Counted from the first letter of the stretch, positions 8,842 through 18,691 are shown. The stretch is DNA of 64,000 bases from Streptomyces sp. NBC_00289 (GCF_041435115.1 NZ_CP108046.1:248001-312000); one strand, 5' to 3'. The notes: generated from the sequence alone by a model not told the origin. Numbers and translations are program-made.

Positions 8842-9714
8842 GAGCTTGTTCAGTTCGGCTACTGATCGAGTGAGGTGTGGTGAGGGCGGAACGGGCAGAG
8901 CCCCAGGGCTGTTGAGCGAGGTGTCTACGCTCAACTCTTCAGCCTTGGGGCTCTGTTGGTTCCTTATCGTGCCGTACTCGATGTTCCGCATGCCCTGGTG
9001 GAGTGGGTCACGATGCTCATTGTCACCCGTGAAGGTGACCGCAGGTGCAAGCTGCCAGCGTCCGAGCGCGCCCTGGTCGCACTGGTATACCTGCGGAAGA
9101 ATGACACCCTGTGTCAGCTCGCGGCCGGCTTCGGTATCAGCCTGGGCACCGCACACGCCCACGTGCACGCCGTGATCGGCCACCTCGCAGAGCTCGCGCC
9201 CGGTCTGACCGCGGCCCTGAGATCGCCCCGACGCCCGCTACCTGCTGCTGGAGGGGACACTCGCCGAGTGCGACCGGACCGGCGACGGCCGGGCGGACTA
9301 CTGGGGAAAGCACCGCCGGCACGGCGTGAACCTGCAGGTGGTGACCGCTCCGGACGGCACGCTGGTGTGGATCTCGCCCGCGCTGCCCGGCCGGACCCAC
9401 GATCTGACCGCGGCCCGACGGCACCGGATCATCGCTACGTGTATCCGCCTGGGCATCCCGATCCTGGCCGACCCCGGCTACCAGGGCGCCGGTGACATCG
9501 TCCTCGTGCCCCACAGACGACGACCGGGCAAAGACCTCACCGTCAAACAGAGAAGCGTCAACCGGGCGCACTCGCGTCTGCGGTGGCCCGTCGAGAGATC
9601 CATCGCATCGGTCAAGACCTGGCGGATCCTCCGCAAAGCCCACTGCAACCCGAGCCGGATGACGTCAATCGCCAGAGCCATTCTCACCCTGGAGACTCAC
9701 CGCTGAACAAGCTC
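8842..9714 (+). mobile_element. IS5-A copy 2
   Basis: An 873-bp element with terminal repeats GAGCTTGTTCAG. The flanks are CAC and AGT, so unlike copies 1 and 3 there is no 3-bp duplication. This suggests a later recombination between copies. Confidence 0.88.
8956..9706 (+). pseudogene. IS5-A transposase with CCC-C +1 site
   Basis: Frame 0 from 8956 encodes the HTH half through GLTAALRSP. Codon CCC at 9226-9228 is followed by C9229. Skipping that C continues [18 protein letters not shown] into the DDE half ending 9706. Without the slip, frame 0 runs to a 179-residue product. The site combines a CCC codon able to re-pair one base downstream with a rare CGA codon in the A site. Confidence 0.8.
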
Positions 9715-9858
9715 AGTGTCTCGGGCCGCACGACGAACTCGTACGACCGCCCATGCCATGGATGGAACGAGTGCGTGACCGTCACAAGTTGCTCCACACC
9801 ATGCGGATCTGGAGCATTTGACGGCGCTGTCCAAAAGCGGCGTCGAAGGGATGATCGG

Positions 9859-10332
9859 TTACTTCCGCCGCAACCACTTCACCCCGGTCCCTTCTCTGAA
9901 CTTGCCGGAGTGACGATCGAGCCTGCCGTGGAGTTCGTGGTAGGTGCGGAAGTGGAAGAAGCGTAGGCCGTCGATCACGGTCCCGGACTCGATTTCTCGC
10001 AGAGTCCAGGGGTTGGCGGAGTAGTCGTCAACCGCAACACCCCCGTGCTCAAGGAGCAGCGCGACCAGTTGGTGAAGCTCTGCAGTGCCATCGATCCGCC
10101 CTGAGATGTCGATCTGCACTGCCCAGCCGGGGTGATGTCCGACGGCCGCTTCGAGGACTGCGACATCATTGGGTTCCCAGTCGGAGAAGAGGTGCCCGGT
10201 TTCCTCATCGTTGATGTCGATGTAGAGGCTTCCGTCCAGAGTCCACGGATCGCGCTGCTGGGGCAGGTGCTGATCGAGTGATGCGACAGTCTCGGCTCGC
10301 TCACCTGCGGGAAACACGAACACGCTGCGCAT
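9859..10332 (-). CDS. Unknown soluble protein
   Basis: About 157 residues from the ATG at 10332 (MRSVFVFPAGERAETVASL). A longer frame to 10440 exists but its extra residues look non-coding. The sequence is acidic, alternating strands and helices: DGSLYIDINDEETGHLFSDW, HPGWAVQIDISGR, LHQLVALLLEHGGVAVDDY, and the tail FFHFRTYHELHGRL. I do not recognise a family. The size and composition resemble immunity-type proteins, which is only an impression. There are IS elements on both sides and no obvious ribosome binding site. Confidence 0.5.
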   Translation of the reverse strand: MRSVFVFPAGERAETVASLDQHLPQQRDPWTLDGSLYIDINDEETGHLFSDWEPNDVAVLEAAVGHHPGWAVQIDISGRIDGTAELHQLVALLLEHGGVAVDDYSANPWTLREIESGTVIDGLRFFHFRTYHELHGRLDRHSGKFREGTGVKWLRRK

Positions 10333-10556
10333 GGGATGGAGCGTAGGCGGTGCGGCTTCGCGGTGACCACGGATATTCAGGCCAGGTGCGGGTCGGCCGA
10401 TGTGGTGCGGACGGGGGGCCTTCCCCGTGATCGTGGACACCGGTTGTCATGCGGTGGTGGCTAGCGTAGTTGATCGCTGTTCATAGGGGATCGGGCTGAT
10501 CTGACCGAGGCGGGAGTGCCGTCGGCGGGCGAGGAACCCGCCGAGGCGTTGTCACG

Positions 10557-10830
10557 TTGTCCTCGGTCGAGCACCGCTCCCACAGGAGGGTGAACAACCG
10601 GGCCGAGAATTCCCACCAGCCTACCCGGCAGCGCGAACGCGCGATGAAAGGCTTCCGCGGCGTCGGCACGGCCCAGCGGTTCCTGTCCGCGTTCAGCGGC
10701 ATCTCACCCCACTTCCGACCCGGCCGCCACCTGATGACCGCCCCCAACACCGTCTCGAGATGACCATCCGCTTCGCCATCTGAGATCAGATCACCGGCGC
10801 CGCCGGCCAGCCCGCCAGGGTCTGACCCAA
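10557..10830 (+). pseudogene. IS6-family transposase C-terminal fragment
   Basis: Reads VEHRSHRRVNNRAENSHQP then TRQRERAMKGFRGVGTAQRF and SAFSGISPHFRPGRHLMTA, the conserved C-terminal third of IS6/IS26-like transposases. The first two catalytic Asp regions are absent. Separate N-terminal IS6 fragments lie at 18.0 and 54.1 kb. Confidence 0.75.
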
Positions 10831-11249
10831 GGCCGCCACCCGGCCCAACCAGGCCCTGACGCGGCGTCATACAGCCCATACCCTAAACAACATGACAACG
10901 CCCTCACGGACCTTCTGGGTCAGGGCATCGGCCCAGACGAATGCGTAAGGGCCTTGGTCCAGGGGCCGGTTGCGGAATGCGGCGACTGCTCGTCCAGGTG
11001 CTTGGCCATCGCGCTCCTCTGGGACTCGACAGTTGTGTGACGACCAGGGACTCGGCGAGCTTCTCGACCCGGCGCGTACTGACGCCGAGCAGGTAGGCGG
11101 TGGCGACCACCGAGATGAGGCCTGTTCGGCCCGGCGGCGCCGTTCAAGGAGCCAGTGCGGGAAGTAACTGCCCTGGCGCAGCTTGAGGATGGCCAACTTG
11201 ACGGTGCCGGCGCGGGTGTCCCAATCGCGCGGGCGATATCTGTTGCAAT

Positions 11250-12122
11250 GAGCTTGTTCAGCGGTGAGTCTCCAGGGTGAGAATGGCTCTGGCGATTGAC
11301 GTCATCCGGCTCGGGTTGCAGTGGGCTTTGCGGAGGATCCGCCAGGTCTTGACCGATGCGATGGATCTCTCGACGGGCCACCGCAGACGCGAGTGCGCCC
11401 GGTTGACGCTTCTCTGTTTGACGGTGAGGTCTTTGCCCGGTCGTCGTCTGTGGGGCACGACGACGATGTCACCGGCGCCCTGGTAGCCGCGGTCGGCCAG
11501 GATCGGGATGCCCAGGCGGATACACGTAGCGATGATCCGGTGCCGTCGGGCCGCGGTCAGATCGTGGGTCCGGCCGGGCAGCGCGGGCGAGATCCACACC
11601 AGCGTGCCGTCCGGAGCGGTCACCACCTGCAGGTTCACGCCGTGCCGGCGGTGCTTTCCCCAGTAGTCCGCCCGGCCGTCGCCGGTCCGGTCGCACTCGG
11701 CGAGTGTCCCCTCCAGCAGCAGGTAGCGGGCGTCGGGGCGATCTCAGGGCCGCGGTCAGACCGGGCGCGAGCTCTGCGAGGTGGCCGATCACGGCGTGCA
11801 CGTGGGCGTGTGCGGTGCCCAGGCTGATACCGAAGCCGGCCGCGAGCTGACACAGGGTGTCGTTCTTCCGCAGGTATACCAGTGTGACCAGGGCGCGCTC
11901 GGACGCTGGCAGCTTGCACCTGCGGTCACCTTCACGGGTGACGATGAGCATCGTGACCCACTCCACCAGGGCATGCGGAACATCGAGTACGGCACGATAA
12001 GGAACCAACAGAGCCCCAAGGCTGAAGAGTTGAGCGTAGACACCTCGCTCAACAGCCCTGGGGCTCTGCCCGTTCCGCCCTCACCACACCTCACCCGATC
12101 AGTAGCCGAACTGAACAAGCTC
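11250..12122 (-). mobile_element. IS5-A copy 3
   Basis: 873 bp, terminal repeats GAGCTTGTTCAG, target duplication AAT (11247-11249 and 12123-12125). Inserted into the IS256 relic. Confidence 0.9.
11258..12008 (-). pseudogene. IS5-A transposase, +1 frame break
   Basis: Same organisation and same extra C as the copies at 1628, 8956 and 51942. The DDE half reads [18 protein letters not shown]. Copies differ from each other by only a few substitutions. Confidence 0.8.
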
Positions 12123-12280
12123 AATGGTTGACGCTTTCGTCGTTGACCCGCCCGTATTCGGCGTTGCAGAGAGTAACCGCCTCGGCGGACATGAGCGCGT
12201 CGGCGAACGTCTTGATCATCGCGCGCAGTAGTTCGGGACTCGCCGCGGCGAGGTTGTCTTCCACGAGGGCGCGCAGGGCA

Positions 12281-14019
12281 GGGAGCTGCCGAACAATAAC
12301 TCCTCGGTATTCATGGGCTGGATGCGGTGGTGTCGGAGGGGACGAAGGCAGAACTGGTGGATGTGTTCGGGCTGTTGCTGCCACATCTCGATGAGCGGCA
12401 GCAGCGTCTGACGCTGGGTGCGGCGGCGGCCCGTGTTCTGGGCCATGGAGGGATTCGCAGGGTGGCCCAGGCGGCCGGGGTGGCTGAGTCCACGGTGTCG
12501 CGCGGGAAGCGGGAGCTGGAGGACAAGGAGGAGTCTGCGGGTCGGGTCCGGGCGCCGGGCGCGGGGCGGAGGTCCTTGCGGGAGGTGGATCCGGGGCTGG
12601 TGCCCGCGTTGCTGGCGCTGGTCGAGCCGGACCAGCGGGGCGACCCGGAATCTCCGCTGCTGTGGACGGTGAAGTCCACCCGGAATCTGGCGGCCGAGCT
12701 GACTCGGCAGGGGCGCCGGGTCGGCTCGGACACGGTGGGCCTCACTGCTGAAGGCGGAGGGGTTCTCCCTGCAGGGCACCTCGAGGACCACCGGGGGAGC
12801 CCGGCACCCGGACAGGACGCCCAGTTCCGTTACATCAACGATCAGGTCACGGCATACCTCGCCGACGGGCAGCCGGTCATCAGCGTGGACGCCAAGAAGA
12901 AGGAGACGCTGGGCAGCTACGCGGTCATCGGACGCGAATGGCACCGCGCCGGGCAGCCGGTGCAGGTCCGCGCGCATGATTTTCCCGAGAAGGGCGCCCA
13001 GAAGGCGGTGCCCTACGGAATCTACGACATCGGCGCGGACGCCGGCTGGGTGTCGGTGGGCTGCGACGGGGACACCTCCGCCTTCGCCGTGGCCACCTTG
13101 CGCCGCTGGTGGAACGGTGAGGGGCGACGCCGCTACCCGCACGCTTCCCGCCTGTTGGTCACCGCCGACGCCGGAGGCTCCAACGGCTACCGTGTGCGCG
13201 CCTGGAAGAAGGAACTCGCGGACTTCGCCTATGAGACGGGCGTTGATGTGACGGTCTGTCACTTTCTGCCGGGAACTTCGAAGTGGAACAAAATAGAGCA
13301 CCGGCTGTTCTCGCAGATCAGCATCAACTGGCGCGGCAGGCCCCTGACCAGCCACGAAGTCGTCGTCAGCACCATCGGAGCGACCACCACACGCAACGGA
13401 CTGTCGTCCACGCCGACTTCGACCCTGGCACTTACCCCACCGGGGGCACCGTCCCTGACAGTGTCATGGACCGCCTGCCCCTCACGCCGCACGACTGGCA
13501 CGGCACGTGGAACTACACCCTGCGCCCCGAACCCCTCGCCCCTGAACCACCCCCGCCCGGTGCCGAGTTCGGGCGTTTCCCGGCCGGTGACAAGCTGCCT
13601 GCCTGGCTGCGGCACCCCAGCCTCACCGGACTCGAGCCCGCCGCCTTCGACGAGCTCACCGCCCGCTACCAAGCTGGTGCACCGAGCACCCGCCGATCTT
13701 TCTGCCCGGAAAGCGCCCCGCCGGCGGCCCCGGCGCCGGCGGCAGACGGCTCTCCGTCGCCGACCAGCTGATCGTCTTCCTCCTCAAGAAGCGCTGGTCC
13801 ATGGACCAGGCACCGCTCGCCGAGGCAACCGGCCTGCCCAAGAGCAGGATCGGCGCGACCCTCCGGGAGACCACCCCCGTTCTCGCCGCGCTCGGGCACA
13901 CCGTCTCGACCGGCGCCCTCACCATGACCACGGCCCAACAGCTCGCCGAGATCGCCGGGCACGACCTCACACCCCCGTGATCCTCACCAAGATCGAGGAG
14001 TTATTGTTCGGCAGCTCCC
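12281..14019 (+). mobile_element. ISAzo13-family element, left inverted copy
   Basis: 1739 bp bounded by a 25-bp inverted repeat starting GGGAGCTGCCGAACAATAA. It is nearly identical and inverted relative to 26770-28501, including its frame breaks. No target duplication is evident. Confidence 0.82.
12327..13979 (+). pseudogene. ISAzo13-family transposase, multiple frame breaks
   Basis: The first frame gives AAARVLGHGGIRRVAQAAG (helix-turn-helix). Around 12735-12810 a paired shift scrambles about 25 residues before GQDAQFRYINDQVTAYLAD. It continues QPVISVDAKKKETLGSYAV, VTADAGGSNGYR and WNKIEHRLFSQISINWRGR. A shift near 13405 moves to HADFDPGTYPTGGTVPD, and another near 13670 moves to SVADQLIVFLLKKRWSMDQ and the true end HDLTPP at 13979. 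The restored protein would be about 550 residues. The same indels are present in the inverted copy. Confidence 0.82.
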
Positions 14020-14020
14020 T

Positions 14021-14133
14021 GCCCCGCCCCGGCAACACCTGTCTTGTATGAGAACTCGTCAGGTTACCGAGCGGGGTCGTTACTGTTGACCAAGAGGTGG
14101 AAGCCTCCCCGTGGGCTTGTGAATAACCCTCCC
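14021..14133 (-). repeat. Solo left end of D-type IS5-like element
   Basis: The outer 113 bp of the same module as 769-929 and 22975-23145, cut off by the ISAzo13 copy. No coding content. Confidence 0.55.
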
Positions 14134-14295
14134 GGTTGGTCTTGGACCGCTGAAGGGTCAGCCTGCCGCGGGAGTAGGACTGCCAGGGGCACTTTGCCGA
14201 ACCATGCTTGCGAGAACGTGCAGGCGGATCGATTCATGGGACGTCGGGCAGCCGCCTCCGTCGTCCTGTCCCTACCGAACGCTTGCTGCAGCGGC

Positions 14296-14754
14296 TCAGC
14301 CCTTGACGATCACTCCGTCCCGTTCGGTGACCTTCACCACGGGCAGGGCCTTAGTCGCCGGGCCGTGAACCGGCCGCCCCGTCACGGCATCGAATCGGCT
14401 GCCGTGGCACGGGCAAAGGATCTTCCCATCGCTTACCTCCGCGACGACGCAGCCCGCGTGAGTACAAATCGCGGAATAAGCGCGTAGCTCACCACCCTCA
14501 CCACGGGTCAGAACCACATTGGCCGACGGCACCACCAAACCCCCACCGCGCGGAACCTCATCCGCACGGGCCAACTCCGCAGCCGCCGCAGCCGCCGCCT
14601 CCCGCACCGCCCCCTCTTTCTCCTGCCTGCCACATCCGGCCAGCACCGTCACCGCCGCGGCGACAGCCAACCCCTCAACCACCACCCTCCGCCTCGACGC
14701 ACAACCCGCTCCCGGACCAGTGCCAGCCGCTTCCGAACTCGACGCCATACACAT
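14296..14754 (-). CDS. Rieske [2Fe-2S] lipoprotein
   Basis: 152 residues. A twin-arginine-like region SRRRVVVEG at about residue 20 is followed by a hydrophobic stretch and the lipobox LAGC, so it is probably exported folded and lipid-anchored. The C-terminal Rieske domain has both cluster-ligand motifs, CTHAGC and CPCHGS, with one Cys and one His each, followed by FDAVTGRPVHGPATKALP. It resembles the single-domain Rieske proteins of actinobacteria, presumed electron carriers; no partner is adjacent. It is intact although surrounded by IS. Upstream 14755-15070 holds nothing I can support. Confidence 0.88.
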   Translation of the reverse strand: MCMASSSEAAGTGPGAGCASRRRVVVEGLAVAAAVTVLAGCGRQEKEGAVREAAAAAAAELARADEVPRGGGLVVPSANVVLTRGEGGELRAYSAICTHAGCVVAEVSDGKILCPCHGSRFDAVTGRPVHGPATKALPVVKVTERDGVIVKG

Positions 14755-15074
14755 CCCACTCCAGCAGTTTCAAACGCTGCCAACACCAGCAGCGACCACG
14801 CCACATCGGGAGATCTGCGCAACCGGCAACCTCTCGGCCACCGAAGAAACCACGCTTCCGACTACGCTCACAGCCGTCGCACATCACACCCGCGCCATGA
14901 GTATCCGGGCAGACAACACCTGCATCCTGAGTAACCACTGCCTGACCGATCGGCCTTTCTTCGCGTTTCGGGCATCGCAGGGGAGTGTCATGAATCAAAC
15001 TCTGTTTTGGTGACGGCAGGTGACGGGTGTCGTTGATGTTGTGTGCGAGATGTCAACTCCCTTGTGGATATGCA

Positions 15075-15357
15075 TGCCTGAGCCGGCCACGCCCGACCGA
15101 AACGACACACCCGCCGTCGCCCTGGGGCCCACCGCGCTTGTTCTCGGGACTATCTCCGCGATAGGCGCGTGGCCGACGCTCGTCTTCGTCGCGCTCCCAT
15201 GGTCATCCTTGCTGGCGCTCTCTCTGTCACGTTCGGCACGGCGGGTATCTACTGCGCTAGCCGCGGCGTCGGCCGCTTGTGGATCGCCACCGTCGGAACC
15301 GTCCTTGGAGCAATCGGACTGGCTGGCGTTATGGCTTTTATCGGGGGTAGCGCCTAG
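15075..15357 (+). pseudogene. Small membrane protein gene, frame broken
   Basis: One frame gives MPEPATPDRNDTPAVALGP and ALVLGTISAIGAWPTLVFV. A shift near 15195 moves to MVILAGALSVTFGTAGIY then VGTVLGAIGLAGVMAFIGG, ending 15357. The composite of about 93 residues would have four hydrophobic segments like DUF4190-type proteins. A single indel separates the frames. Confidence 0.5.
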
Positions 15358-15700
15358 ACCTGTCTGTAGCTGGCCGTCCCATCGTTGCGAGTGGGCGCCG
15401 TGAGGAACAGAGCACGCAGCACTCATCGTGCATCCAGGCTGCTTGCGGGAGCTGATACCGCCGGGGCGTCGGCGATTCGGGTCGACGGGCTGGCTTGCGG
15501 GTGATGCGGCGGGTCATCAGCGTGATGGCCGCCCAGGTGATCAAGGTCTCCGAGTGCTGGACGAGGCGTTCGTAGTCGCGTGCATGCCGGCGGGCGTGCA
15601 TCAGCCAGGCCAGGGTGCGTTCGACGACCCAGCGGCGGGGCAGGACGACGAAGCCGGAGGTGTCCTTGGGGCGGCTGACGGTCTTGATCGTGAGGCTCAG

Positions 15701-17295
15701 CTTGTTCTTTATCTACCAAGACCTTCCCGGCTTGCCGATGGCTTTGAGGCTCTCGGGGCGTTTGACGGTCTTGCCGACGTCGTAGCGGGGTGCCCGGTGT
15801 CTGTTCTTGGCGCCGGGTGGTCGTCCGGGGCCGGTGCCTCGGGGTTTGGGAACACGGGTCGGGCAGGCGAGGTAGGCGCGAATGTTCCTGAACCCCCGGC
15901 GGACCCGGGCCGGGGTGAGCCGGTCGGAGGTGGCGGGTTTCTCCCACGGCCGGCGGAGGTCTTCGGCGAGGGGCCGGGCGAGCCGGAGCTGGGTGTGAGC
16001 GACGATCAGGATCCAGGTCCAGCGGTCCGCCGCCTCGGGAGTACGCAGTTTCGGAGTGGTCCAGCCGAGGGTCTGCTTCGCGAATCGGAAGGTGTGCTCC
16101 AGGTCGAAGCGGCGGAGGAATGCCTGCCAGAAGCGGTCCACGTCTTCCGGGGTGGCGCCCGTCTTGGAGGACCATAACCATACCGGCGGGGCATCGCGGT
16201 CCTTGGACAGATGCTCGACTTTCAACCGGATCAACGTCCCCTCGACCAGGGGAAGTTCACCGTCGTGGTCGAGCCATGAGGAGCGGTGGGTGAGCCGTGG
16301 GTGGACCCGGTCCCAGGCCTGGGTTTCGGCCTTGCCGTAGTTGGTGGTGTCAGTGACCGTGGTGATCGCGGGCTCGGGCCAGGTTTCCGGCCTGGTGAAG
16401 CGGAATTCCGGGCCGTGCTTGGGTGGCCGCCCGCCCTTCGGGTCGTGGACGCGAGGCGGCTTCGGCAGGCGCATGACGCGGTCGGAACGGACCCGGCCGA
16501 CCAGCTCGACGGGCAGGTCGCGCAGGACCCAGGCCAGGCGGGTGACGTCGTAGCCGGCGTCCATGACGATCACGATATCCGGGCCCCCGACCTGCCACTG
16601 GCCTGCGGCGATGAGCCGTTCGATGACACCCCGCAGCTGGGAGGCCGTGACCGCGGTCGCGTCGTCCGCCGGGCCGAGCCGGACCGCGTCCAGGATCGCG
16701 GTCCAGGACGTGGCACCCGGCTCCAGGACGGCCACGAAGGAATAGGGCCAGCCCGGAATGAACTGCGATGCCGTCTTCGCGCGGCCATAGACGTGACAGA
16801 ACAGCCGGTCGGCTGAGCACGGCGCGTCCGAGCGGAGCCACGGCGACACATCGACCGCCAAGACCAGGCGCCCGCCGTCGAAACGCGGCAAGGGCAGCCC
16901 TGCCAGCAGCGTCCGAAGCCGGTCGACGTCGATCCGGCCGCGGTTCAAGCCTCCGTACATCGCTCCGTGCCCGCGCCGATGCTCGGGCAGAAGGGTCAAG
17001 TCCACCGCGGACTTCACCGCACCATCGGCACACAGCACCGCGTCCACCAACTCGAACAGTTCGTCGCGCCGAGCGGTCAGACACTCGTAGAACTCGCCCC
17101 GGAAGCGTGACGCTTCCGCGAACGCTTCCCTGCGGACAGCATCAGGCAGCAGACTCATCCTCACGGCCTTCGTCGTGGTCACGTGCACCTTGGTCGGAGC
17201 ACATGATCAGACGAAGGCCGCCCCCACGTCCGACGAACCCTCAGGTGAGCGACTTAGTTCGAGACACCGTTCGGGGCCGGAAGAAAAAGAACAAG
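15701..17295 (-). mobile_element. IS701-family element, complete
   Basis: 1595 bp with short terminal repeats CTTGTTCTTT and a perfect 5-bp target duplication CTCAG at 15696-15700 and 17296-17300. The host IS5 reading frame rejoins exactly when the element and one CTCAG are removed. Confidence 0.9.
15713..17188 (-). CDS. IS701-family transposase (NF041680-like)
   Basis: 491 residues, intact. Catalytic landmarks are LVLAVDVSPWLRSDAPCS, IVIVMDAGYDVTRLAWVL and the late Glu region RRFDLEHTFRFAKQTLGW. The C-terminus is basic (GRPPGAKNRHRAPRYD). This DDE family is common in Streptomyces. With its intact target duplication this is one of the youngest and most plausibly active elements here. Confidence 0.92.
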   Translation of the reverse strand: MHVTTTKAVRMSLLPDAVRREAFAEASRFRGEFYECLTARRDELFELVDAVLCADGAVKSAVDLTLLPEHRRGHGAMYGGLNRGRIDVDRLRTLLAGLPLPRFDGGRLVLAVDVSPWLRSDAPCSADRLFCHVYGRAKTASQFIPGWPYSFVAVLEPGATSWTAILDAVRLGPADDATAVTASQLRGVIERLIAAGQWQVGGPDIVIVMDAGYDVTRLAWVLRDLPVELVGRVRSDRVMRLPKPPRVHDPKGGRPPKHGPEFRFTRPETWPEPAITTVTDTTNYGKAETQAWDRVHPRLTHRSSWLDHDGELPLVEGTLIRLKVEHLSKDRDAPPVWLWSSKTGATPEDVDRFWQAFLRRFDLEHTFRFAKQTLGWTTPKLRTPEAADRWTWILIVAHTQLRLARPLAEDLRRPWEKPATSDRLTPARVRRGFRNIRAYLACPTRVPKPRGTGPGRPPGAKNRHRAPRYDVGKTVKRPESLKAIGKPGRSW

Positions 17296-17715
17296 CTCAG
17301 GTGCTGTTTCGCCCAGCCGACGAGCTTTCCGGCATAGGCGGAGTCGGCCCAGACGATGGTGATCTCGGGCATCAGGCGGAGCCGGAAGAGCACTTCCTTG
17401 GCCGCGTCGCGGTCGCTGAGGGAGGCCGGGGTGACCATGACCAGTAGCGGAAGACCTCTGGTATCGACCACGAGATGCCGCTTGCGGCCATTGATTTTCT
17501 TGCCCGCATCAGTAGCCGCGGGAGTCCTTGCCGACGGTCTCGGCAGCCTTGACGCTCTGGGAGTCGATCACGGTGGCCACCGCTCTGGGGCCTTTTCCCA
17601 TCTCGCGGCGGATCCGGCCGGCGAGCTGGTCGCGGATCTGTCCGATGACTCCGGCGACGGCCCAGCGGGCCATGAAGCCCCAGACCGTCCGCCAGGGCGG
17701 GAAGTCCGCGGGTAA

Positions 17716-17934
17716 GTCGACCAACCCCCTGGAACGGTTGAACCGGGAGATCTCTTCCCCAATCCCGGGGCGCTCGAGCGCCTGGTCACCGCCGTTCTCT
17801 TCGAACTGCACGACGAGTGGATCGCCTGCCCCCGCCGCTACCTGCCGGAGGGAAGCATGGCCAAGCTCTACCCAAAGCTCCCCGAAAGCGCCACCGCACC
17901 ATCCCACACCACCAACGACCCCACCGAATGATCG
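17716..17934 (+). pseudogene. IS256 transposase C-terminal fragment
   Basis: Reads NPLERLNREI, a short deletion, then FPNPGALERLVTAVLFELH and CPRRYLPEGSMAKLYPKL to the stop at 17934. It is nearly identical to the end of the intact gene at 24318 and carries that element's outer end (about 17935-17965). Confidence 0.75.
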
Positions 17935-18019
17935 GCCACACACGAGAAGGGACGCCATTCTATATATGGGCACCACACCGGTGAAAACAGATGACACCCA
18001 GCAGTGAAAGGGTTTGTGG

Positions 18020-18433
18020 CGAGCGCGGTGCTCCGGATCTGGGGTTCTGAACATCTGGGAGGGGCTGTCGTGGAGGCGGAGCGACACCGTCGTACAAGAA
18101 GTACCGGTACCCGCGGAGGTCATGTCCCGCTGCGTGTGGCTGTACCACCGCTTCCCGCTCAGCTTCCGCGAGGCCGAGGAGCTCATGCCCGCCCGCGGCG
18201 TGATCGTCTCCCACGAAACCGTCCGGCAGTGGTGCACCAAGTTCGGGCCCCAGTACGCGGCCGGCCTGCGCCGCCGCAGGCCGAAGGCCTGCGATGAGTG
18301 GTATCTGGACGAGGTCTACGTGAAGATCAACGGCGAGTGGCGGTACCTGTGGCGGGCGGTGGACCAGGACGGCAACGTCCTGGACACCCTGGTCCAGTCC
18401 CGGCGGAACGCCCGCGTGAGACACGGGGTGTAG
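18020..18433 (+). pseudogene. IS6-family transposase N-terminal half
   Basis: Reads VMSRCVWLYHRFPLSFREA, ARGVIVSHETVRQWCTKFG, then the first catalytic region CDEWYLDEVYVKINGEWRY and AVDQDGNVLDTLVQSRRN, where it is cut. The left end of the element is probably near 18036 (GGATCTGGGGTTCTGAAC). The second Asp and the Glu are missing. Confidence 0.75.
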
Positions 18434-18449
18434 TAACATGTAGTACATG
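18429..18449 (+). promoter_or_regulatory. Direct repeat overlapping the antitoxin start
   Basis: TGTAGTA occurs at 18429-18435 and 18439-18445, a period of exactly 10, ending at the ATG of the Phd-type gene. Phd/YefM antitoxins autorepress through short repeats near their start, so this is a candidate operator. No Shine-Dalgarno sequence precedes the ATG. Confidence 0.4.
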
Positions 18450-18689
18450 GATGCCACGGCTCGGGAGTTTAATCAGAAGTCCTCGCAGATGCTTGCTGCG
18501 GCAGCGCGCGGAGAGACCATCACGGTCACCAAGAACGGTGTCGCGGTGGCCCGGATGGTGCCGGTCAGCGACGATGACGTCCCCTCGCACCCCATAAACC
18601 CCATGGGCGAAATTGACCTGCCCGACCTCGGCCTCCCTGATCTGGCCGACGATGAGATCGAAGAGACGCTCAGGGGAATGGGCGCCTGA
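18447..18689 (+). CDS. Phd/YefM-family antitoxin
   Basis: 80 residues. The N-terminal DNA-binding part reads MDATAREFNQKSSQMLAAA and ITVTKNGVAVARMVPV, the classic Phd strand-helix pattern. The acidic C-terminal part (LPDLGLPDLADDEIEETL) would wrap the toxin. It is followed two bases after its stop by a PIN toxin gene. Intact although the module sits between an IS6 half and a transporter scrap. Confidence 0.88.
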   Translation: MDATAREFNQKSSQMLAAAARGETITVTKNGVAVARMVPVSDDDVPSHPINPMGEIDLPDLGLPDLADDEIEETLRGMGA

Positions 18690-18691
18690 CG

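Larger units (their letters stand above)
8631..9785 (-). pseudogene. DUF5372-like gene split by IS5-A copy 2
   Basis: The 5' piece (9785-9715, GTG start) reads VTVTHSFHPWHGRSYEFVV then RPETL. After the inserted element, the 3' piece (8841-8631) continues WGEDRVYFRDEAGEV, APTAWTDAGGEDPFVVLAAG and FRTEDLLALADLIDHLDG. The two pieces join in register to a protein of about 95 residues resembling DUF5372 (Y4bD/Y4pK-like) proteins, which usually accompany mobile elements. The family assignment is from memory. No target duplication is visible around the insertion. Confidence 0.65.
10867..12280 (-). pseudogene. IS256-family transposase relic, split by IS5-A copy 3
   Basis: The N-terminal piece (12280-12123) reads PALRALVEDNLAAASPELL and FADALMSAEAVTLCNAEYG. 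After IS5-A copy 3 the frame resumes (11246-10890) at RDWDTRAGT, KLRQGSYFPHWLLERRRR and, after small indels, TAYLLGVSTRRVEKLAESL and DALTQKVREG. The catalytic Asp region and all of the C-terminal half are missing. The N-terminal side is cut by the ISAzo13 copy at 12281. Confidence 0.75.
15440..17720 (-). pseudogene. IS5-family transposase relic split by IS701
   Basis: The upstream part (17720-17296) reads PADFPPWRTVWGFMARWA, GPRAVATVIDSQSVKAAET (with a break just after) and VDTRGLPLLVMVTPASLSD through ITIVWADSAYAGKLVGWAK. After the IS701 insertion it resumes in register at LTIKTVSRPKDTSGFVVLP then RRWVVERTLAWLMHARRH and HSETLITWAAITLMTRRI. The N-terminal third is missing, replaced at 17716 by an IS256 scrap on the other strand. 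Confidence 0.75.

Noticed and set aside
18429..18449. Start of a CRISPR-like repeat
   Set aside because: Only two 7-bp repeats with a 10-bp period and no spacers; fits an operator. No CRISPR array was seen anywhere.
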